64,000 bases of DNA from Gammaproteobacteria bacterium HGW-Gammaproteobacteria-2 (GCA_002840015.1 PGZE01000018.1:1-64000), one strand, 5' to 3'; numbered from the stretch's first letter, positions 27,114-36,501 are shown. A program made the numbers and translations. The notes: a model not told the origin generated them from the letters alone.

Positions 27114-27970
27114 GCGCTTCGCTGCCCACCGTGATCGTGCCGGTGTTCAACGCCTATCAGGCGCTGGATGCCTGTCTGGCCAGCCTTGATCGCACGCTAC
27201 CCGCACGCAGCTCGGTCTACGTTGCCGATGATGCCTCCAGCGATCCGCGCGTGGCCGACGTGCTCGACGCCTGGCAGCAACGCAGCGCATTGGCGATTAC
27301 GCGGGTGCATCGCGTCGCCAATCATGGTTTTCCCGGCAACGTCAATGCCGCGCTCGCAGCCACTGCGCCGGCCGATGTGGTGATTTTGAATTCCGATACC
27401 ATCACCACCAGCGGCTGGTTGCAGCGCATCGCCGCCTGCGCGGCCAGCGATCCGCATATCGCCACCATCACGCCGTGGTCGAACAATGCCGAGATCGCCA
27501 GCTTCCCGCGTTTTTGTGAAAACAATCCAGCACCGGACGATGCCGACATGCTGGCACAGGCTGCCGCTACCGCCGGCACCCCGGAATACCCGGAACTGCC
27601 CACCACCATGGGCTTTTGCATGTACCTCAGGCGCGCCGCGCTGACTGCCTGCGGCGTTTTTGATGCGGCCACTTTTGGCCGTGGCTATGGCGAAGAAAAT
27701 GATCTGTCGCGCCGCCTCGCCGCACACGGCTGGCGCAACGTGCTGTGCGATGACGCTTATGTAGTACACATCGGCAACGCCTCTTTCGGCCCGCTGGATC
27801 TGGGACCGGGTGGCGACAACCTGCAGCGCCTGCTGGCACGCTGGCCCGATTACAATGAACGCATCGCCCGCTTCATCCTGAGCGACCCGCTGGCACCACT
27901 GCGTGCGCGTCTGCAACGCCGGCTCGATGCCCTGGCGCGACCGCGCGATCAGGGTGACTTGTTTGGCTGA
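27095..27970 (+). CDS. Family 2 glycosyltransferase
   Basis: 291 residues with GT-A fold motifs: VIVPVFNAYQALDACL at the start, the nucleotide-binding VADDAS, and NSDT as the DXD-type metal site (about 98-101). The acceptor-side motif is FGRGYGEENDLSRRL. The sugar is unknown. The start is either GTG 27095 inside wzt or TTG 27110 overlapping its stop; the second fits the tight coupling of this operon. Probably adds a residue to the exported O-antigen. Confidence 0.8.
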   Translation: MDPRTLSASLPTVIVPVFNAYQALDACLASLDRTLPARSSVYVADDASSDPRVADVLDAWQQRSALAITRVHRVANHGFPGNVNAALAATAPADVVILNSDTITTSGWLQRIAACAASDPHIATITPWSNNAEIASFPRFCENNPAPDDADMLAQAAATAGTPEYPELPTTMGFCMYLRRAALTACGVFDAATFGRGYGEENDLSRRLAAHGWRNVLCDDAYVVHIGNASFGPLDLGPGGDNLQRLLARWPDYNERIARFILSDPLAPLRARLQRRLDALARPRDQGDLFG

Positions 27971-28003
27971 GATGCCACCCACCCATTCACCATTGTCCGA
28001 ACC

Positions 28004-28870
28004 ATGAGCACACCCGAACTACCGTTTACCGGCGAGCGCTTCACCCCCGAATGTGTGCGCGAGATCTGGCACGAACACTGGCATCGCTATGCTTTTTCTG
28101 CACCGCTGGCGCGTGGCCGCCGGGTACTTGATGCGGCTTGTGGCGAGGGCTTTGGCAGTGCGCTGCTGGCACGCGCCGGTGCGCAATCCGTGCTGGGCGT
28201 GGATATTGCCAACAGCGCCGTCAGCCACGCCCGTGAACGCTACGGCGCGCAATCGGGGCTGCGCTTCGAACGTGCCGATGTCTGCGCGCTGGATGCCCTG
28301 CCTGATGGCAGCTTTGACCTGATCGTCAGCTTTGAGACGCTGGAGCATGTCGAACAGCAGGAGGCGATGTTGCGCGGCTTTTCGCGCTTGCTCAGCGCCC
28401 GTGGACTGCTGTTGATCTCGACCCCGGACAAAGCCAATTACAGCGATACCACCGGCCAGAGCAACCCGTACCACGTGCGCGAGTTGTACCGCGAACAGTT
28501 CGAGCAGCTGCTTGGCGAATACTTTCCCGCGCACCGCCTGTACGCACAAAAGCTGCTGTTCCAGTCGGCGCTGTGGGCACTCGATCCGCACGGTGGCGGT
28601 GTGCTGACGCATACCCAACACATGGAATCGCTACACGAGGGGCTCAATTACCCACCGCTTTACTACCTCGCCGTGTGCGCGCGCAACGAACAGGTGCTGG
28701 TCAACCTGCCAAGCTTGTCGCTGTTCGGCGATGCCGGCGAAAGCGTATACGCGCATTACAACGAAGAAGTACGCCGTCACATCGCCGCCGGTGAACGCCT
28801 GGCGGTGCTCGAACGCGAATTGGCCAACACCCGCGCCGAACTCACGCGCTTGAAGGCTGAGCGTGGCTGA
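28004..28870 (+). CDS. Class I SAM-dependent methyltransferase, O-antigen cluster
   Basis: 288 residues. The N-terminal FTGERFTPE and the SAM motif I VLDAACGEGFGSALLA (about 42-57), motif II LGVDIANSAV and FDLIVSFETLEHV (about 104-116) define a class I methyltransferase. The C-terminal 25 residues form a short coiled coil (RLAVLERELANTRAELTRLK). Such enzymes often methylate the terminal sugar and set O-chain length, recognised by Wzt_C; that role is inferred from the neighbours. Confidence 0.8.
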   Translation: MSTPELPFTGERFTPECVREIWHEHWHRYAFSAPLARGRRVLDAACGEGFGSALLARAGAQSVLGVDIANSAVSHARERYGAQSGLRFERADVCALDALPDGSFDLIVSFETLEHVEQQEAMLRGFSRLLSARGLLLISTPDKANYSDTTGQSNPYHVRELYREQFEQLLGEYFPAHRLYAQKLLFQSALWALDPHGGGVLTHTQHMESLHEGLNYPPLYYLAVCARNEQVLVNLPSLSLFGDAGESVYAHYNEEVRRHIAAGERLAVLERELANTRAELTRLKAERG

Positions 28871-29714
28871 CATCGCCGCTGTGGTGGTGAGTTACTTCAG
28901 CCAGAGCACACTCGATGCCTGTCTGAGCCGGCTGCTGGCCAGCGCCGGGGTTGCGCGCGTGGTGGTGGTCGATAACGGCTCGCGCGATAACAGCGTGGCG
29001 ATCGTCAACGCATACGCCGCACGCGATCCCCGGGTGCAGGTGATCGCCAATGCGCACAACCCCGGTTTCGCCGTTGCCTGCAATCAAGGCGCCGCGTTAT
29101 GCAGCGAGCCGTGGCTGGCTTTGGTCAACCCCGACTGCCTGCTCGCCACGTCCGATCTGGAGGAGCTGCGCGAACTGGCACAGGCACAGCCCGATGCCGG
29201 CATCGTCGGCGCCGATCTGGTGGATGACGCCGGTGTGCGCGACAACGCCACGCGCCGCCACGAACTCACCCTTGCGCGCCTGCTGGCAGGTTTCGGCCAA
29301 CGCGACAGCCTCGCCATCGCCGCCGACGACAGCAAGGCACTGCAAGCCGTTGATGCAGTATCCGGCGCGCTGATGCTGATGCCGCGCAGCGTATTCAACG
29401 CAGTCGGCGGTTTTGATGGCGGCTACCGGCTGCACGCCGAAGACCTTGATCTGTGTCGACGCGTGCGCGATGCCGGTCACGGTGTCTACGTCGCCAATCG
29501 GGTGCGGGTGCTACACCTGCGCGGGGTGTCAAGTCGGCGCCGACCGCTGTGGGTGGAATGGCAGAAACATCGCGGTATCTGGCGCTACCTGCGCCGTTTC
29601 GACCGGCAATTGCGCAATCCGTTGTGGTGGGCTCTGGCCGGCGTGCTGCTGTGGGCGCATCTGCCGCTGGCGATGTTGCATGCGATGCTCCGCCGCAAAC
29701 CGCCCCATTCGTGA
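28863..29714 (+). CDS. Family 2 glycosyltransferase (rhamnosyltransferase-like)
   Basis: 283 residues. GT-A features: VVVSYFSQSTLDACLSRLL, VVVDNGSRDNS, NPGFAVACNQG and NPDC as metal-binding motif (about 88-91), then FDGGYRLHAEDLDLCRRV, resembling WbbL-type dTDP-rhamnosyltransferases. One C-terminal hydrophobic stretch (about 257-275) may bind the membrane. GTG start overlaps the methyltransferase by 8 bp. Last gene of the operon. Confidence 0.8.
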   Translation: MADIAAVVVSYFSQSTLDACLSRLLASAGVARVVVVDNGSRDNSVAIVNAYAARDPRVQVIANAHNPGFAVACNQGAALCSEPWLALVNPDCLLATSDLEELRELAQAQPDAGIVGADLVDDAGVRDNATRRHELTLARLLAGFGQRDSLAIAADDSKALQAVDAVSGALMLMPRSVFNAVGGFDGGYRLHAEDLDLCRRVRDAGHGVYVANRVRVLHLRGVSSRRRPLWVEWQKHRGIWRYLRRFDRQLRNPLWWALAGVLLWAHLPLAMLHAMLRRKPPHS

Positions 29715-29770
29715 ACTCCGGAACACCGGTCATCGCAGGATATTGATGGGTTTTGGTCGCTTTACTCGGT

Positions 29771-29831
29771 CGGGACTCGGGACTCGGGACTCGGGACTCG
29801 GGACTCGGGACTCGGGACTCGGGACTCGGGA
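29771..29831 (+). repeat. Heptanucleotide tandem array (CGGGACT)
   Basis: Eight perfect copies of CGGGACT followed by a partial ninth. Seven is not a multiple of three, so copy-number change would alter any frame across it, but no gene is translated through it convincingly. Confidence 0.95.
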
Positions 29832-29885
29832 TAAGCGTAAAGCTCTCAGTCCGCAAAGAACGCAAACAACGCAAAGGCCGTGACG

Positions 29886-29919
29886 CAGGATGGGTAGAGC
29901 GTAGCGAAACCCATCCGGG
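29886..29919 (+). repeat. Family C repeat (GGATGGGTAGAGCGTAGCG unit)
   Basis: Short inverted-repeat unit reading GGATGGGTAGAGCGTAGCG and closing with AAACCCATCC. A longer relative is at 42571-42658. Confidence 0.6.
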
Positions 29920-29930
29920 CTCACGCTACC

Positions 29931-30053
29931 TGTGGGAGCGCGCCCCAGATCAAGTCTGGGGCAGGCTCTGCGCGCGAAGCTTTCGCAAGCTTGTTCGCCG
30001 GCAGGCCGGCTCCCACAAAGGCGCGCACCGGTACCAGCGGGAAACACCGATGA
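29931..30053. repeat. Family B palindromic element, copy 1
   Basis: TGTGGGAGCGCGCCCCAGAT at one end and GCCGGCTCCCACAAAG near the other, with an internal CCCCAGATCAAGTCTGGGG hairpin. The same element is inverted at 36046-36165, and a shorter form lies at 58571-58669. Confidence 0.8.
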
Positions 30054-30101
30054 GGAGTTTCGGTCGCTGCGCAACAGCCGTTTCCGCGCGACAACGGCTA
30101 C

Positions 30102-30461
30102 TCACTCCGGCTCCGGCTCGTCGTGCGCCGCATCGACGCAGTCCACGGCATCCGGGTAGGTAGTGCTTACCGGCGCATTGTGTACCTGCTTGCCACGTGC
30201 GGGCGGCAGCAGCGCCGAACTCGCATCAGCCTGCAAAATTAATTCTCCGCGCCGGGCATCAGGAATTTCCTGCCAATGACAATCCAGCAGCGCGCCTTCC
30301 AGCGCGTACAGCAGATTCAGGCTGGGCCGGAACCCGGCCCGCTTGATGCGGATGAACGACGCCACCGCACCCAGTTCGGCCAACTCCTCGATCGAATGGA
30401 TGCCGACCTGGCGCAGCCACGCCGCTGATTTTGGGCCAATATTGCGGACTTTTTCTTTCAT
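30102..30461 (-). CDS. TfoX C-terminal-domain protein
   Basis: 119 residues. Residues 1-80 match the TfoX_C helix-hairpin-helix module (IGPKSAAWLRQVGIHSIEEL, ELGAVASFIRIK, LNLLYALEGALLDCHWQEIP). The N-terminal TfoX domain is absent, and a ~35-residue acidic tail follows. Stand-alone TfoX_C proteins are common in this group; a link to competence is not shown. Its ATG overlaps the stop of the upstream methionine sulfoxide reductase (ATGA). Confidence 0.8.
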   Translation of the reverse strand: MKEKVRNIGPKSAAWLRQVGIHSIEELAELGAVASFIRIKRAGFRPSLNLLYALEGALLDCHWQEIPDARRGELILQADASSALLPPARGKQVHNAPVSTTYPDAVDCVDAAHDEPEPE

Positions 30462-30940
30462 TGCAGTGCGTCCAGCCAGGCTTGCGCAATGGCTTCCATA
30501 CCGGCCTGATCCTCGGCATCAAAGCGCGCCAGGCTGGGGCTGTCCATATCGAGCACGCCAATCAGGGTCGCGCCGGCAAACAACGGCACCACCAACTCCG
30601 AGCGCGAGGCCGAATCGCAGGGAATATGACCAGGAAAGGCATCCACGTCGTCGATACGCTGGCTGTGGCCAGTGCTCGCCGCCGCACCGCACACACCCTT
30701 GCTCAGTGGAATGCGGATGCAGGCCGGCAAGCCCTGGAACGGGCCAACCACCAGCTCGGTACCGTCGAAGAAATAGAACCCGACCCAATTGACGTCGGGC
30801 AACGCGTGATAAATCAATGCCGACAGGTTGGCGGCATTGGCGATGCGATCGCGCTCGCCGTGCATCAGCGCCCGCGCCTGCATCAGCAATTGTGCGTATT
30901 GCTCGGGCTTGCTGCCGCTAAGTGTGCTGCTGGTGAACAT
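30458..30940 (-). CDS. msrC: Free methionine-(R)-sulfoxide reductase (GAF domain)
   Basis: 160 residues forming one GAF domain. The catalytic cysteines of the fRMsr family are present: CIRIPLSKGVCG and HIPCDSASRSELVVPL, and the WVGFYFFDGTELVVGPFQG strand fits. The enzyme reduces free methionine-R-sulfoxide in the cytoplasm with thioredoxin. ATG at 30940 follows GGAGA; the longer frame upstream has no supporting motif. Forms a two-gene operon with the TfoX_C gene. Confidence 0.87.
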   Translation of the reverse strand: MFTSSTLSGSKPEQYAQLLMQARALMHGERDRIANAANLSALIYHALPDVNWVGFYFFDGTELVVGPFQGLPACIRIPLSKGVCGAAASTGHSQRIDDVDAFPGHIPCDSASRSELVVPLFAGATLIGVLDMDSPSLARFDAEDQAGMEAIAQAWLDALQ

Positions 30941-31025
30941 GGCATCTCCTCGAAGATTCAGTGTAACAGCGCATGCCACTACAATTGCCGCAGCGCACGT
31001 ACAACCACACCACAGGGCCACTGAC

Positions 31026-31718
31026 TTGACCAACATCTATGTTACCGGCACCGATACCGGCGTCGGCAAATCACTGGTGTCGGCCGCCTTGCTGCATGCG
31101 TTGCGCGCGCGCGGCCTGCGCGCGTTGGGCATGAAGCCGGTGGCCAGTGGCAGTGTGCTGTGCAATGGCCAATGGCAAAACGACGACGCACTGGCCTTGC
31201 GCGCCGCCGGCAGCACGCCGTGGCCGGATTACGCGCAGATCAACCCGTTTGCCCTGCCCGCGCCGACCGCGCCAGAGATTGCGGCGGAACTGGCAGGCAT
31301 CACGGTGTCGCTGCCGCCGCTGCTGGCCGCGCACCGCGCATTGGCGGCACAGGCCGATTGGGTGGTCGTGGAAGGCGTCGGTGGCTGGTGTGCGCCGCTG
31401 GCGGCTGGCATCGAACAGGCCGATCTGGTTGCCGCGCTGGGCGCGATTCCGGTGCTGCTGGTGGTCGGCATCCGCCTGGGCTGCATCAATCATGCCCGGC
31501 TCAGCGCACGGGCGGTGCTCGCCGATGGCCACACCCTGATGGGCTGGGTGGGTAGCGTCATCGACCCCGCGATGGCACACCGCGAACGTACCTGCGACAT
31601 CCTGCGCCGGGAACTGCCCGCGCCCTGCCTTGGCCTGCTCGAACACATGGGCGCACCCGATCCGGCCACGCTGGCAACACAGATCGTTCTACCCCGACAG
31701 GCCTTTCGTCACTGGTAA
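31026..31718 (+). CDS. bioD: Dethiobiotin synthetase
   Basis: 230 residues. Walker A-like GTDTGVGKSLVSAALL (about 8-23), MKPVASG, and VVVEGVGGWCAPL (about 114-126) are BioD signatures. It converts 7,8-diaminopelargonate, CO2 and ATP to dethiobiotin. Initiation is probably at TTG 31026, since the conserved N-terminus NIYVTGTDTG begins directly after it. Divergent from msrC with an 85-bp gap; no BirA site recognised. Confidence 0.9.
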   Translation: MTNIYVTGTDTGVGKSLVSAALLHALRARGLRALGMKPVASGSVLCNGQWQNDDALALRAAGSTPWPDYAQINPFALPAPTAPEIAAELAGITVSLPPLLAAHRALAAQADWVVVEGVGGWCAPLAAGIEQADLVAALGAIPVLLVVGIRLGCINHARLSARAVLADGHTLMGWVGSVIDPAMAHRERTCDILRRELPAPCLGLLEHMGAPDPATLATQIVLPRQAFRHW

Positions 31719-31822
31719 AGCAACGCGATACCCGGCAAACTGGACGACTTGCTGGCTTGATTCGGCGCGAGCATTTTCTTGCGCGCGCGTGGCAGCGATG
31801 GATCATCTGGGAAAACACGTTT

Positions 31823-32869
31823 ATGCGCATCAATACACTCGCAATACTCCTGTTGTCTTTGCTGCCACTTGCAGCGCTCGCTCAAGGCGGGCCGCCGGGC
31901 GGCATGGCGACTGCGGTGGAAGTGATCACCGTCAGCGCGCAAGCGCTTGACAACACACTGGATGGCGTCGGCACGCTGATTGCCGAAGACGCAGTGGTCA
32001 TTCGCCCCGAACTTGCCGGCCTGATTGCGAAAATGCATGTCGCGGACGGCGCGCGAGTGAAAGCCGGGCAAGCCCTGTACAGCCTGGAGTCGTCGTTGCT
32101 GCGTGCCGAACATCAGGAAGCCGTCGCCAACCTGGATCGCTCACGGCGCAGTTACAAACGTGCCGAGGAACTGGTCGCCAAACAATTGCTGGCGCGCTCG
32201 GAGTTTGACCAGGCCAAGGCCGATCTGGGTGTGGACAAGGCGCGCGCCGATTCCGCCGCCATCCGCTTGGCCAAGACCACGATCAGAGCGCCATTTGCTG
32301 GCGTAATCGGCCTGCAACAGGTTTCGCTGGGTGACTACGTACAGGTTGGGCAGGAGATGGCCAATCTGGTGCGGCTCGATCCAATGCGGGTTGATTTTCA
32401 GGTACCTGAAAACGCGTTGGCGAAACTCGCTGCTGGCCTGCCGGTGCGGGTGCAGGTTGATGCGTTTCCCGGCCGCACCTTCACCGGCAAAGTGATTGCC
32501 ATCGACCCGCAGATCAACCCGGCCACCCGCAGCGTGCTGGTGCGTGCCAGCGTTGGCAACGCCGACAACGCTCTGCTGCCGGGCCTGTTTGCACGGGTGG
32601 AACTGGTGCTGGCGCAACGCGCCAATGCGCTGCTGGTACCCGAGCGTGCGTTGTGGCCCGTGGGTGAAAAAGTGTTCGTGTTTCGTGTCGTCGATGGCAA
32701 GGCACAGCAGGTCGAAGTTCGTACCGGCGAGCGCCTGCCGGGCCAGGTCGAAATCCGCTCCGGGCTCAGTGCGGGCGACGTGATCGTGACCGCCGGCCAA
32801 CCCAAGCTGCACGAGGGTGCGGCAGTGCGCGTGACGCCAGCCAGCGCGCAAACTGCGCCAGCGAAATAA
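31823..32869 (+). CDS. RND efflux periplasmic adaptor (membrane fusion protein)
   Basis: 348 residues from the ATG at 31823, with a signal peptide (about 1-21, cleavage after ALA). The lipoyl halves are TLIAEDAVVIRPELAGLI and KTTIRAPFAGVIGLQQVSLG, separated by a helical hairpin (EAVANLDRSRRSYKRAEELV). A beta-barrel and membrane-proximal domain follow (PATRSVLVRASVGN). It pairs with the RND pump 10 bp downstream; no outer-membrane channel gene is adjacent. Confidence 0.88.
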   Translation: MRINTLAILLLSLLPLAALAQGGPPGGMATAVEVITVSAQALDNTLDGVGTLIAEDAVVIRPELAGLIAKMHVADGARVKAGQALYSLESSLLRAEHQEAVANLDRSRRSYKRAEELVAKQLLARSEFDQAKADLGVDKARADSAAIRLAKTTIRAPFAGVIGLQQVSLGDYVQVGQEMANLVRLDPMRVDFQVPENALAKLAAGLPVRVQVDAFPGRTFTGKVIAIDPQINPATRSVLVRASVGNADNALLPGLFARVELVLAQRANALLVPERALWPVGEKVFVFRVVDGKAQQVEVRTGERLPGQVEIRSGLSAGDVIVTAGQPKLHEGAAVRVTPASAQTAPAK

Positions 32870-32879
32870 GGCTCGACGC

Positions 32880-35800
32880 ATGATCCTCTCCGACACTTCC
32901 ATTCGCCGCCCGGTGCTGGCGATCGTCATCAATGTGGTGCTGATCCTGATTGGCGTGATTGCCTACGAGCGCCTGAGCGTGCGCTTGATCCCGAACGTCG
33001 ATACCCCGGTGGTGACTGTTGCCACCTCCTACCCCGGCGCCAATGCCAAGGTCATCGAATCGCAGATCACCAAACCGATCGAGGATGTGCTCTCGGGCAT
33101 TGAAGGCGTCGATTTCATCAGCTCGGTCAACCGTGCCGAACAAAGCCAGATCACGGTGACCTTCCTGCTCGACCGCGATGCCGATGCGGCCGCCTCGGAC
33201 GTGCGTGACCGGGTTGCGCAGGCGCGCCAGTTTTTGCCCGAAGAAGCCGACGAGCCGATCGTGCAGAAGCAGGAAGGCGATGCGCAACCAATCATCTATC
33301 TGGCGTTTTCGTCTGATCGCCACAGCCGCATCGAAATCGGCGATCTGGCGACACGGCTGGTGAAGGACCGGGTGCAGACCATCCCCGGCGTTGCTCAAGC
33401 ACAGGTGTTTGGCTCGCGCTACGCGATGCGGGTATGGTTGCAACCCGATCGGCTGGCTGCCTACCAGCTCACGCCCGCCGATGTCGAGGCGGCGCTGCGG
33501 GCGCAGAACATCGAGATTCCGGCCGGCCGGGTGGAAAGCATCGACCGCGAGTACACGGTGTTGGCGCAAACCGACCTGAACACGGCCGAACAGTTCGGTG
33601 CGGTTATCGTGCGCGATGTGAAGGGCGCGCTGGTGCGCCTGCGTGATGTCGCGCGGGTTGAACTGGGCGAGGATCAAAGCCGCTTCAGTGCCCGCTTCAA
33701 TGGCCGCACCGCCGTGCCGCTGGGCATCGTCAAACAGGCCGTCGCCAACCCGCTGGAAATCTCTGACGCGCTGCAGACGATGCTGCCGCAAATCGAACGC
33801 ACCTTGCCTGAAGGCATGAAGGTGGAGATCGCCTACGACACCACCGTATTCATCCGCTCCTCGATCAAGGAGGTCTACACCACCATCGCCGAAGCCGTCG
33901 TGCTGGTGGTGCTGGTGATCTTCTTCTTCCTGCGCAGTGGCCGTGCTGTGTTGATTCCGCTGGTCACCATTCCGGTGTCGTTGATCGGCACCTTCGCGTT
34001 GATGGCGGCACTGGGCTTCAGCATCAACACCCTTACCTTGCTGGCGCTGGTGCTGGCAATCGGCTTGGTGGTGGACGATGCCATCGTGATGCTGGAAAAC
34101 ATCTACCGCTATATCGAGCAGGGCATGAAACCGCGTGAAGCGGCGTTCAAGGGCAGCGGCGAGATTGCGTTCGCGATCATTGCAATGACCCTGACCCTGG
34201 CGGCGGTGTACGCGCCGATGGCGTTCCAGACTGGCCGCACCGGAAAATTGTTCACCGAGTTCGCGCTCACCCTGGCCGGCGCAGTGCTGGTGTCGGGGTT
34301 CACCGCTCTCACCCTGTCGCCGATGATGTGCGCGCGGCTGCTGCGCCATGAAACCCGACATGGGGCGATGTACCAGCGGATCGAAGGCTGGCTGGCGGCG
34401 CTGGATCGCGGCTACCGCAGCGCACTTCGCCACGTGCTGGGCTGGCGCTGGGCGATGCTCGGCGGTGCAGCAGCGATGACGGTGGCGATGCTGTGGTTGT
34501 TTACCACCCTGCCGCAGGAACTGGCACCGGAAGAAGACCAGGGCCTGATGATCGGCATTGCCGTCGCGCCGGAAGGTGCAACCATGGAATACACCGACGG
34601 CTATGTGCAGAAGATGGCCGAGTTCTACAAAGATCTGCCGGAGGTGGAGAAGTATTTCCAGATCACCGGTTTTCCGGTGGTGACCCAGGGCATCAATTTC
34701 GTCCGTTTCAAGGATTGGTCGGAGCGTGACCGCAGCTCTGCCCAAATCGTCGGCTCGCTGTTTCCGCAATTCATGGGCCTGGCCGGGGTGATGGCATTTC
34801 CGATCACGCCGCCGGCACTGGGCCAGCAAGGCTTTGGCCAGCCGGTGCAGTTTGTGGTGCAAACCACCGGCACTTGGGAAGAACTGGACGATATTGTGCA
34901 GCGCATGCTGTCCAGGATGCGTGACAACCCGCTGCTGACCAACCCCGACAGTGATCTCAAGCTCAACAAACCTGAGCTGCGCGTCGAGGTCAACCGCGAA
35001 AAAATCAGCATGGTCGGCAGCTCCGTGGCCGAAGTAGGCCGCACCGTGGAAACGATGATGGGTGGCCGCAACGTCACCCGCTTCAAGCAGGGCTCCGAGC
35101 AATACGATGTAATCGTGCAGGTCGAGGACAAGGCGCGGCAAACGCCAAGCGATCTGAGCAGCATTTACGTGCGTGGCAACAACGATGAGATGGTGCAATT
35201 GGCCAATCTCGCCACCGTCACCGAGACGGTTGCCGCCAAGGAGCTCAACCACTTCAACAAGCTGCGTTCGGCCACCATCAGCGCCGGCCTTGGCCCGGAC
35301 TACGCAATGGGCGACGCATTGGAGTGGATGGAGGCGGCATTGGCTGAAGTGGCGCCGGAGGCGCTGTACGACCTGTCTGGCCAGGCACGCGAGTTCCGCG
35401 CCTCATCAAGCAGTTTCGCCACGTTGTTGCTGCTGTCGGTGATCTTCATCTACCTGGTACTGGCCGCGCAATTCGAGAGCTTCATCGACCCGTTCATCAT
35501 TCTGTTCTCGGTGTTGCCGGCTTTTTTTGGCGCGTTTGTTGCGCTCAAGCTCAGCCACGGCAGTTGGAACATCTACAGCCAGATCGGCGTGATCACCCTG
35601 ATCGGCTTGATTGCCAAGCACGGCATCCTGATCGTGGAGTTTGCCAACCAACTGCGCGAACGTGGCGAAGCCAAGCTGCAGGCGGTAGCCGAAGCCGCTG
35701 CGCTGCGTCTGCGCCCGATCCTGATGACCACCGGCGCGATGGTGCTGGGCGCGATTCCACTGGCGCTGGCCAGCGGTGCCGGCGCCGAAGCGCGTCACCA

Positions 35801-35912
35801 GATCGGCTGGGTGATCGTCGGCGGCATGAGCTTTGGCACCGCATTCACCCTGTTCCTGGTGCCGGTGGGTTATCTGTTGCTGTCGCGTTCGCGAACGGTT
35901 TACAACGATTGA
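32880..35912 (+). CDS. RND-family efflux transporter
   Basis: 1010 residues, the usual size for HAE-1-type pumps. The signature TM4 proton-relay aspartates are in LVVDDAIVMLENIYRYIE (about 400-417). The N-terminal SIRRPVLAIVINVVLILIG, the large periplasmic loops and a repeated second half with SVLPAFFGAFVALKL, GLIAKHGILIVEFANQL and LRPILMTTGAMVLGAIPLAL are all present. Substrate not predictable. ATG at 32880. Confidence 0.92.
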   Translation: MILSDTSIRRPVLAIVINVVLILIGVIAYERLSVRLIPNVDTPVVTVATSYPGANAKVIESQITKPIEDVLSGIEGVDFISSVNRAEQSQITVTFLLDRDADAAASDVRDRVAQARQFLPEEADEPIVQKQEGDAQPIIYLAFSSDRHSRIEIGDLATRLVKDRVQTIPGVAQAQVFGSRYAMRVWLQPDRLAAYQLTPADVEAALRAQNIEIPAGRVESIDREYTVLAQTDLNTAEQFGAVIVRDVKGALVRLRDVARVELGEDQSRFSARFNGRTAVPLGIVKQAVANPLEISDALQTMLPQIERTLPEGMKVEIAYDTTVFIRSSIKEVYTTIAEAVVLVVLVIFFFLRSGRAVLIPLVTIPVSLIGTFALMAALGFSINTLTLLALVLAIGLVVDDAIVMLENIYRYIEQGMKPREAAFKGSGEIAFAIIAMTLTLAAVYAPMAFQTGRTGKLFTEFALTLAGAVLVSGFTALTLSPMMCARLLRHETRHGAMYQRIEGWLAALDRGYRSALRHVLGWRWAMLGGAAAMTVAMLWLFTTLPQELAPEEDQGLMIGIAVAPEGATMEYTDGYVQKMAEFYKDLPEVEKYFQITGFPVVTQGINFVRFKDWSERDRSSAQIVGSLFPQFMGLAGVMAFPITPPALGQQGFGQPVQFVVQTTGTWEELDDIVQRMLSRMRDNPLLTNPDSDLKLNKPELRVEVNREKISMVGSSVAEVGRTVETMMGGRNVTRFKQGSEQYDVIVQVEDKARQTPSDLSSIYVRGNNDEMVQLANLATVTETVAAKELNHFNKLRSATISAGLGPDYAMGDALEWMEAALAEVAPEALYDLSGQAREFRASSSSFATLLLLSVIFIYLVLAAQFESFIDPFIILFSVLPAFFGAFVALKLSHGSWNIYSQIGVITLIGLIAKHGILIVEFANQLRERGEAKLQAVAEAAALRLRPILMTTGAMVLGAIPLALASGAGAEARHQIGWVIVGGMSFGTAFTLFLVPVGYLLLSRSRTVYND

Positions 35913-35967
35913 GCCGTGCCGGTTGCTTCACAACACTGGCTTCGCCAAATCCGCCAACACTTCGCTC

Positions 35968-36013
35968 GGCCTGCCTGCCGGCAGGCAGGTCGCCCACAGG
36001 GTGGGCTCCCACA
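35968..36013 (+). repeat. Family A palindromic repeat
   Basis: GCCTGCCGGCAGGC palindrome followed by the TCGCCCACAGGGTGGGCTCC arm, as at 13216. Confidence 0.8.
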
Positions 36014-36045
36014 GGTGCGCGCAACTGCACTTTGCAGGAGCAACC

Positions 36046-36165
36046 GTGTTGCCCGCTGGTGCCAGTGCGTGCCTTTGTGGGAGCCGGCCTGCCGGCGAAC
36101 GAACAGGCGAAAGCGCTTCGCGCGCAGAGCCTGCCCCAGACTTGATCTGGGGCGCGCTCCCACAC
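36046..36165. repeat. Family B palindromic element, copy 2 (inverted relative to copy 1)
   Basis: Runs from GTGTTGCCCGCTGGTGCCAG through TTTGTGGGAGCCGGCCTGCC to GGGGCGCGCTCCCACA, with the internal CCCCAGACTTGATCTGGGG hairpin. Confidence 0.8.
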
Positions 36166-36392
36166 AGAGCGGTGTTGTGCCCTGTAGGAGTCCAGGTCGC
36201 CCCGGTTCGGTGCGCTTATTCGCGCATCAAACATGGGGCGAGCTGATGCGCTGTGGCGGAAATGGGGATATGAAAGCAACGAGCGCTGGGCCCAAGACCG
36301 TGTTTGCATTGGTGCGTGATGCCCGCGAGGGAGTGCCGAAAGCAGCATGATGCGCAAAAGCAAAATCAAAGACTTGGCGGATGTTTGGTGAG

Positions 36393-36411
36393 AGCCCACC
36401 CTGTGGGCGAC
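36393..36411 (-). repeat. Family A repeat core (inverted)
   Basis: AGCCCACCCTGTGGGCGAC, the inverted arm of family A. Confidence 0.7.
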
Positions 36412-36446
36412 CGGAAGACCGCAATTGCCATTCCCCAGGCAGCAAA

Positions 36447-36479
36447 CAAAAACCCCGCCGCTAACCGCTCGGCGGGGTT
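36447..36479 (-). terminator. Rho-independent terminator of norB
   Basis: A perfect 10-bp stem (AACCCCGCCG at 36451-36460 and CGGCGGGGTT at 36470-36479) with a 9-nt loop. On the minus strand it is followed by a T-run (TTTTTGTTT). It lies about 20 bp beyond the norB stop. Confidence 0.9.
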
Positions 36480-36501
36480 ATCCATGCATCAAAACGATGC
36501 T

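Larger units (their letters stand above)
29715..30101. other. Repeat-rich intergenic region
   Basis: 387 bp holding the heptamer array (29771-29831), a family C unit (29886-29919) and a family B palindromic element (29931-30053). No coding potential seen apart from the translated tandem repeat. It separates the O-antigen operon from the convergent tfoX-like gene. Confidence 0.6.
35913..36446. other. Repeat-filled gap between the RND and norB genes
   Basis: Holds a family A unit (35968-36013), a family B element (36046-36165) and an inverted family A core (36393-36411). A 26-codon open frame (36270-36350) is present but cannot be supported as a gene. Confidence 0.6.

Noticed and set aside
32766-35252. 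828-codon minus-strand open frame across the RND pump
   Set aside because: His/Arg-rich shadow of a clear RND gene; no domain content.
36270-36350. 26-codon ORF in the repeat region before norB
   Set aside because: Too short and without a ribosome binding site or recognised relatives.
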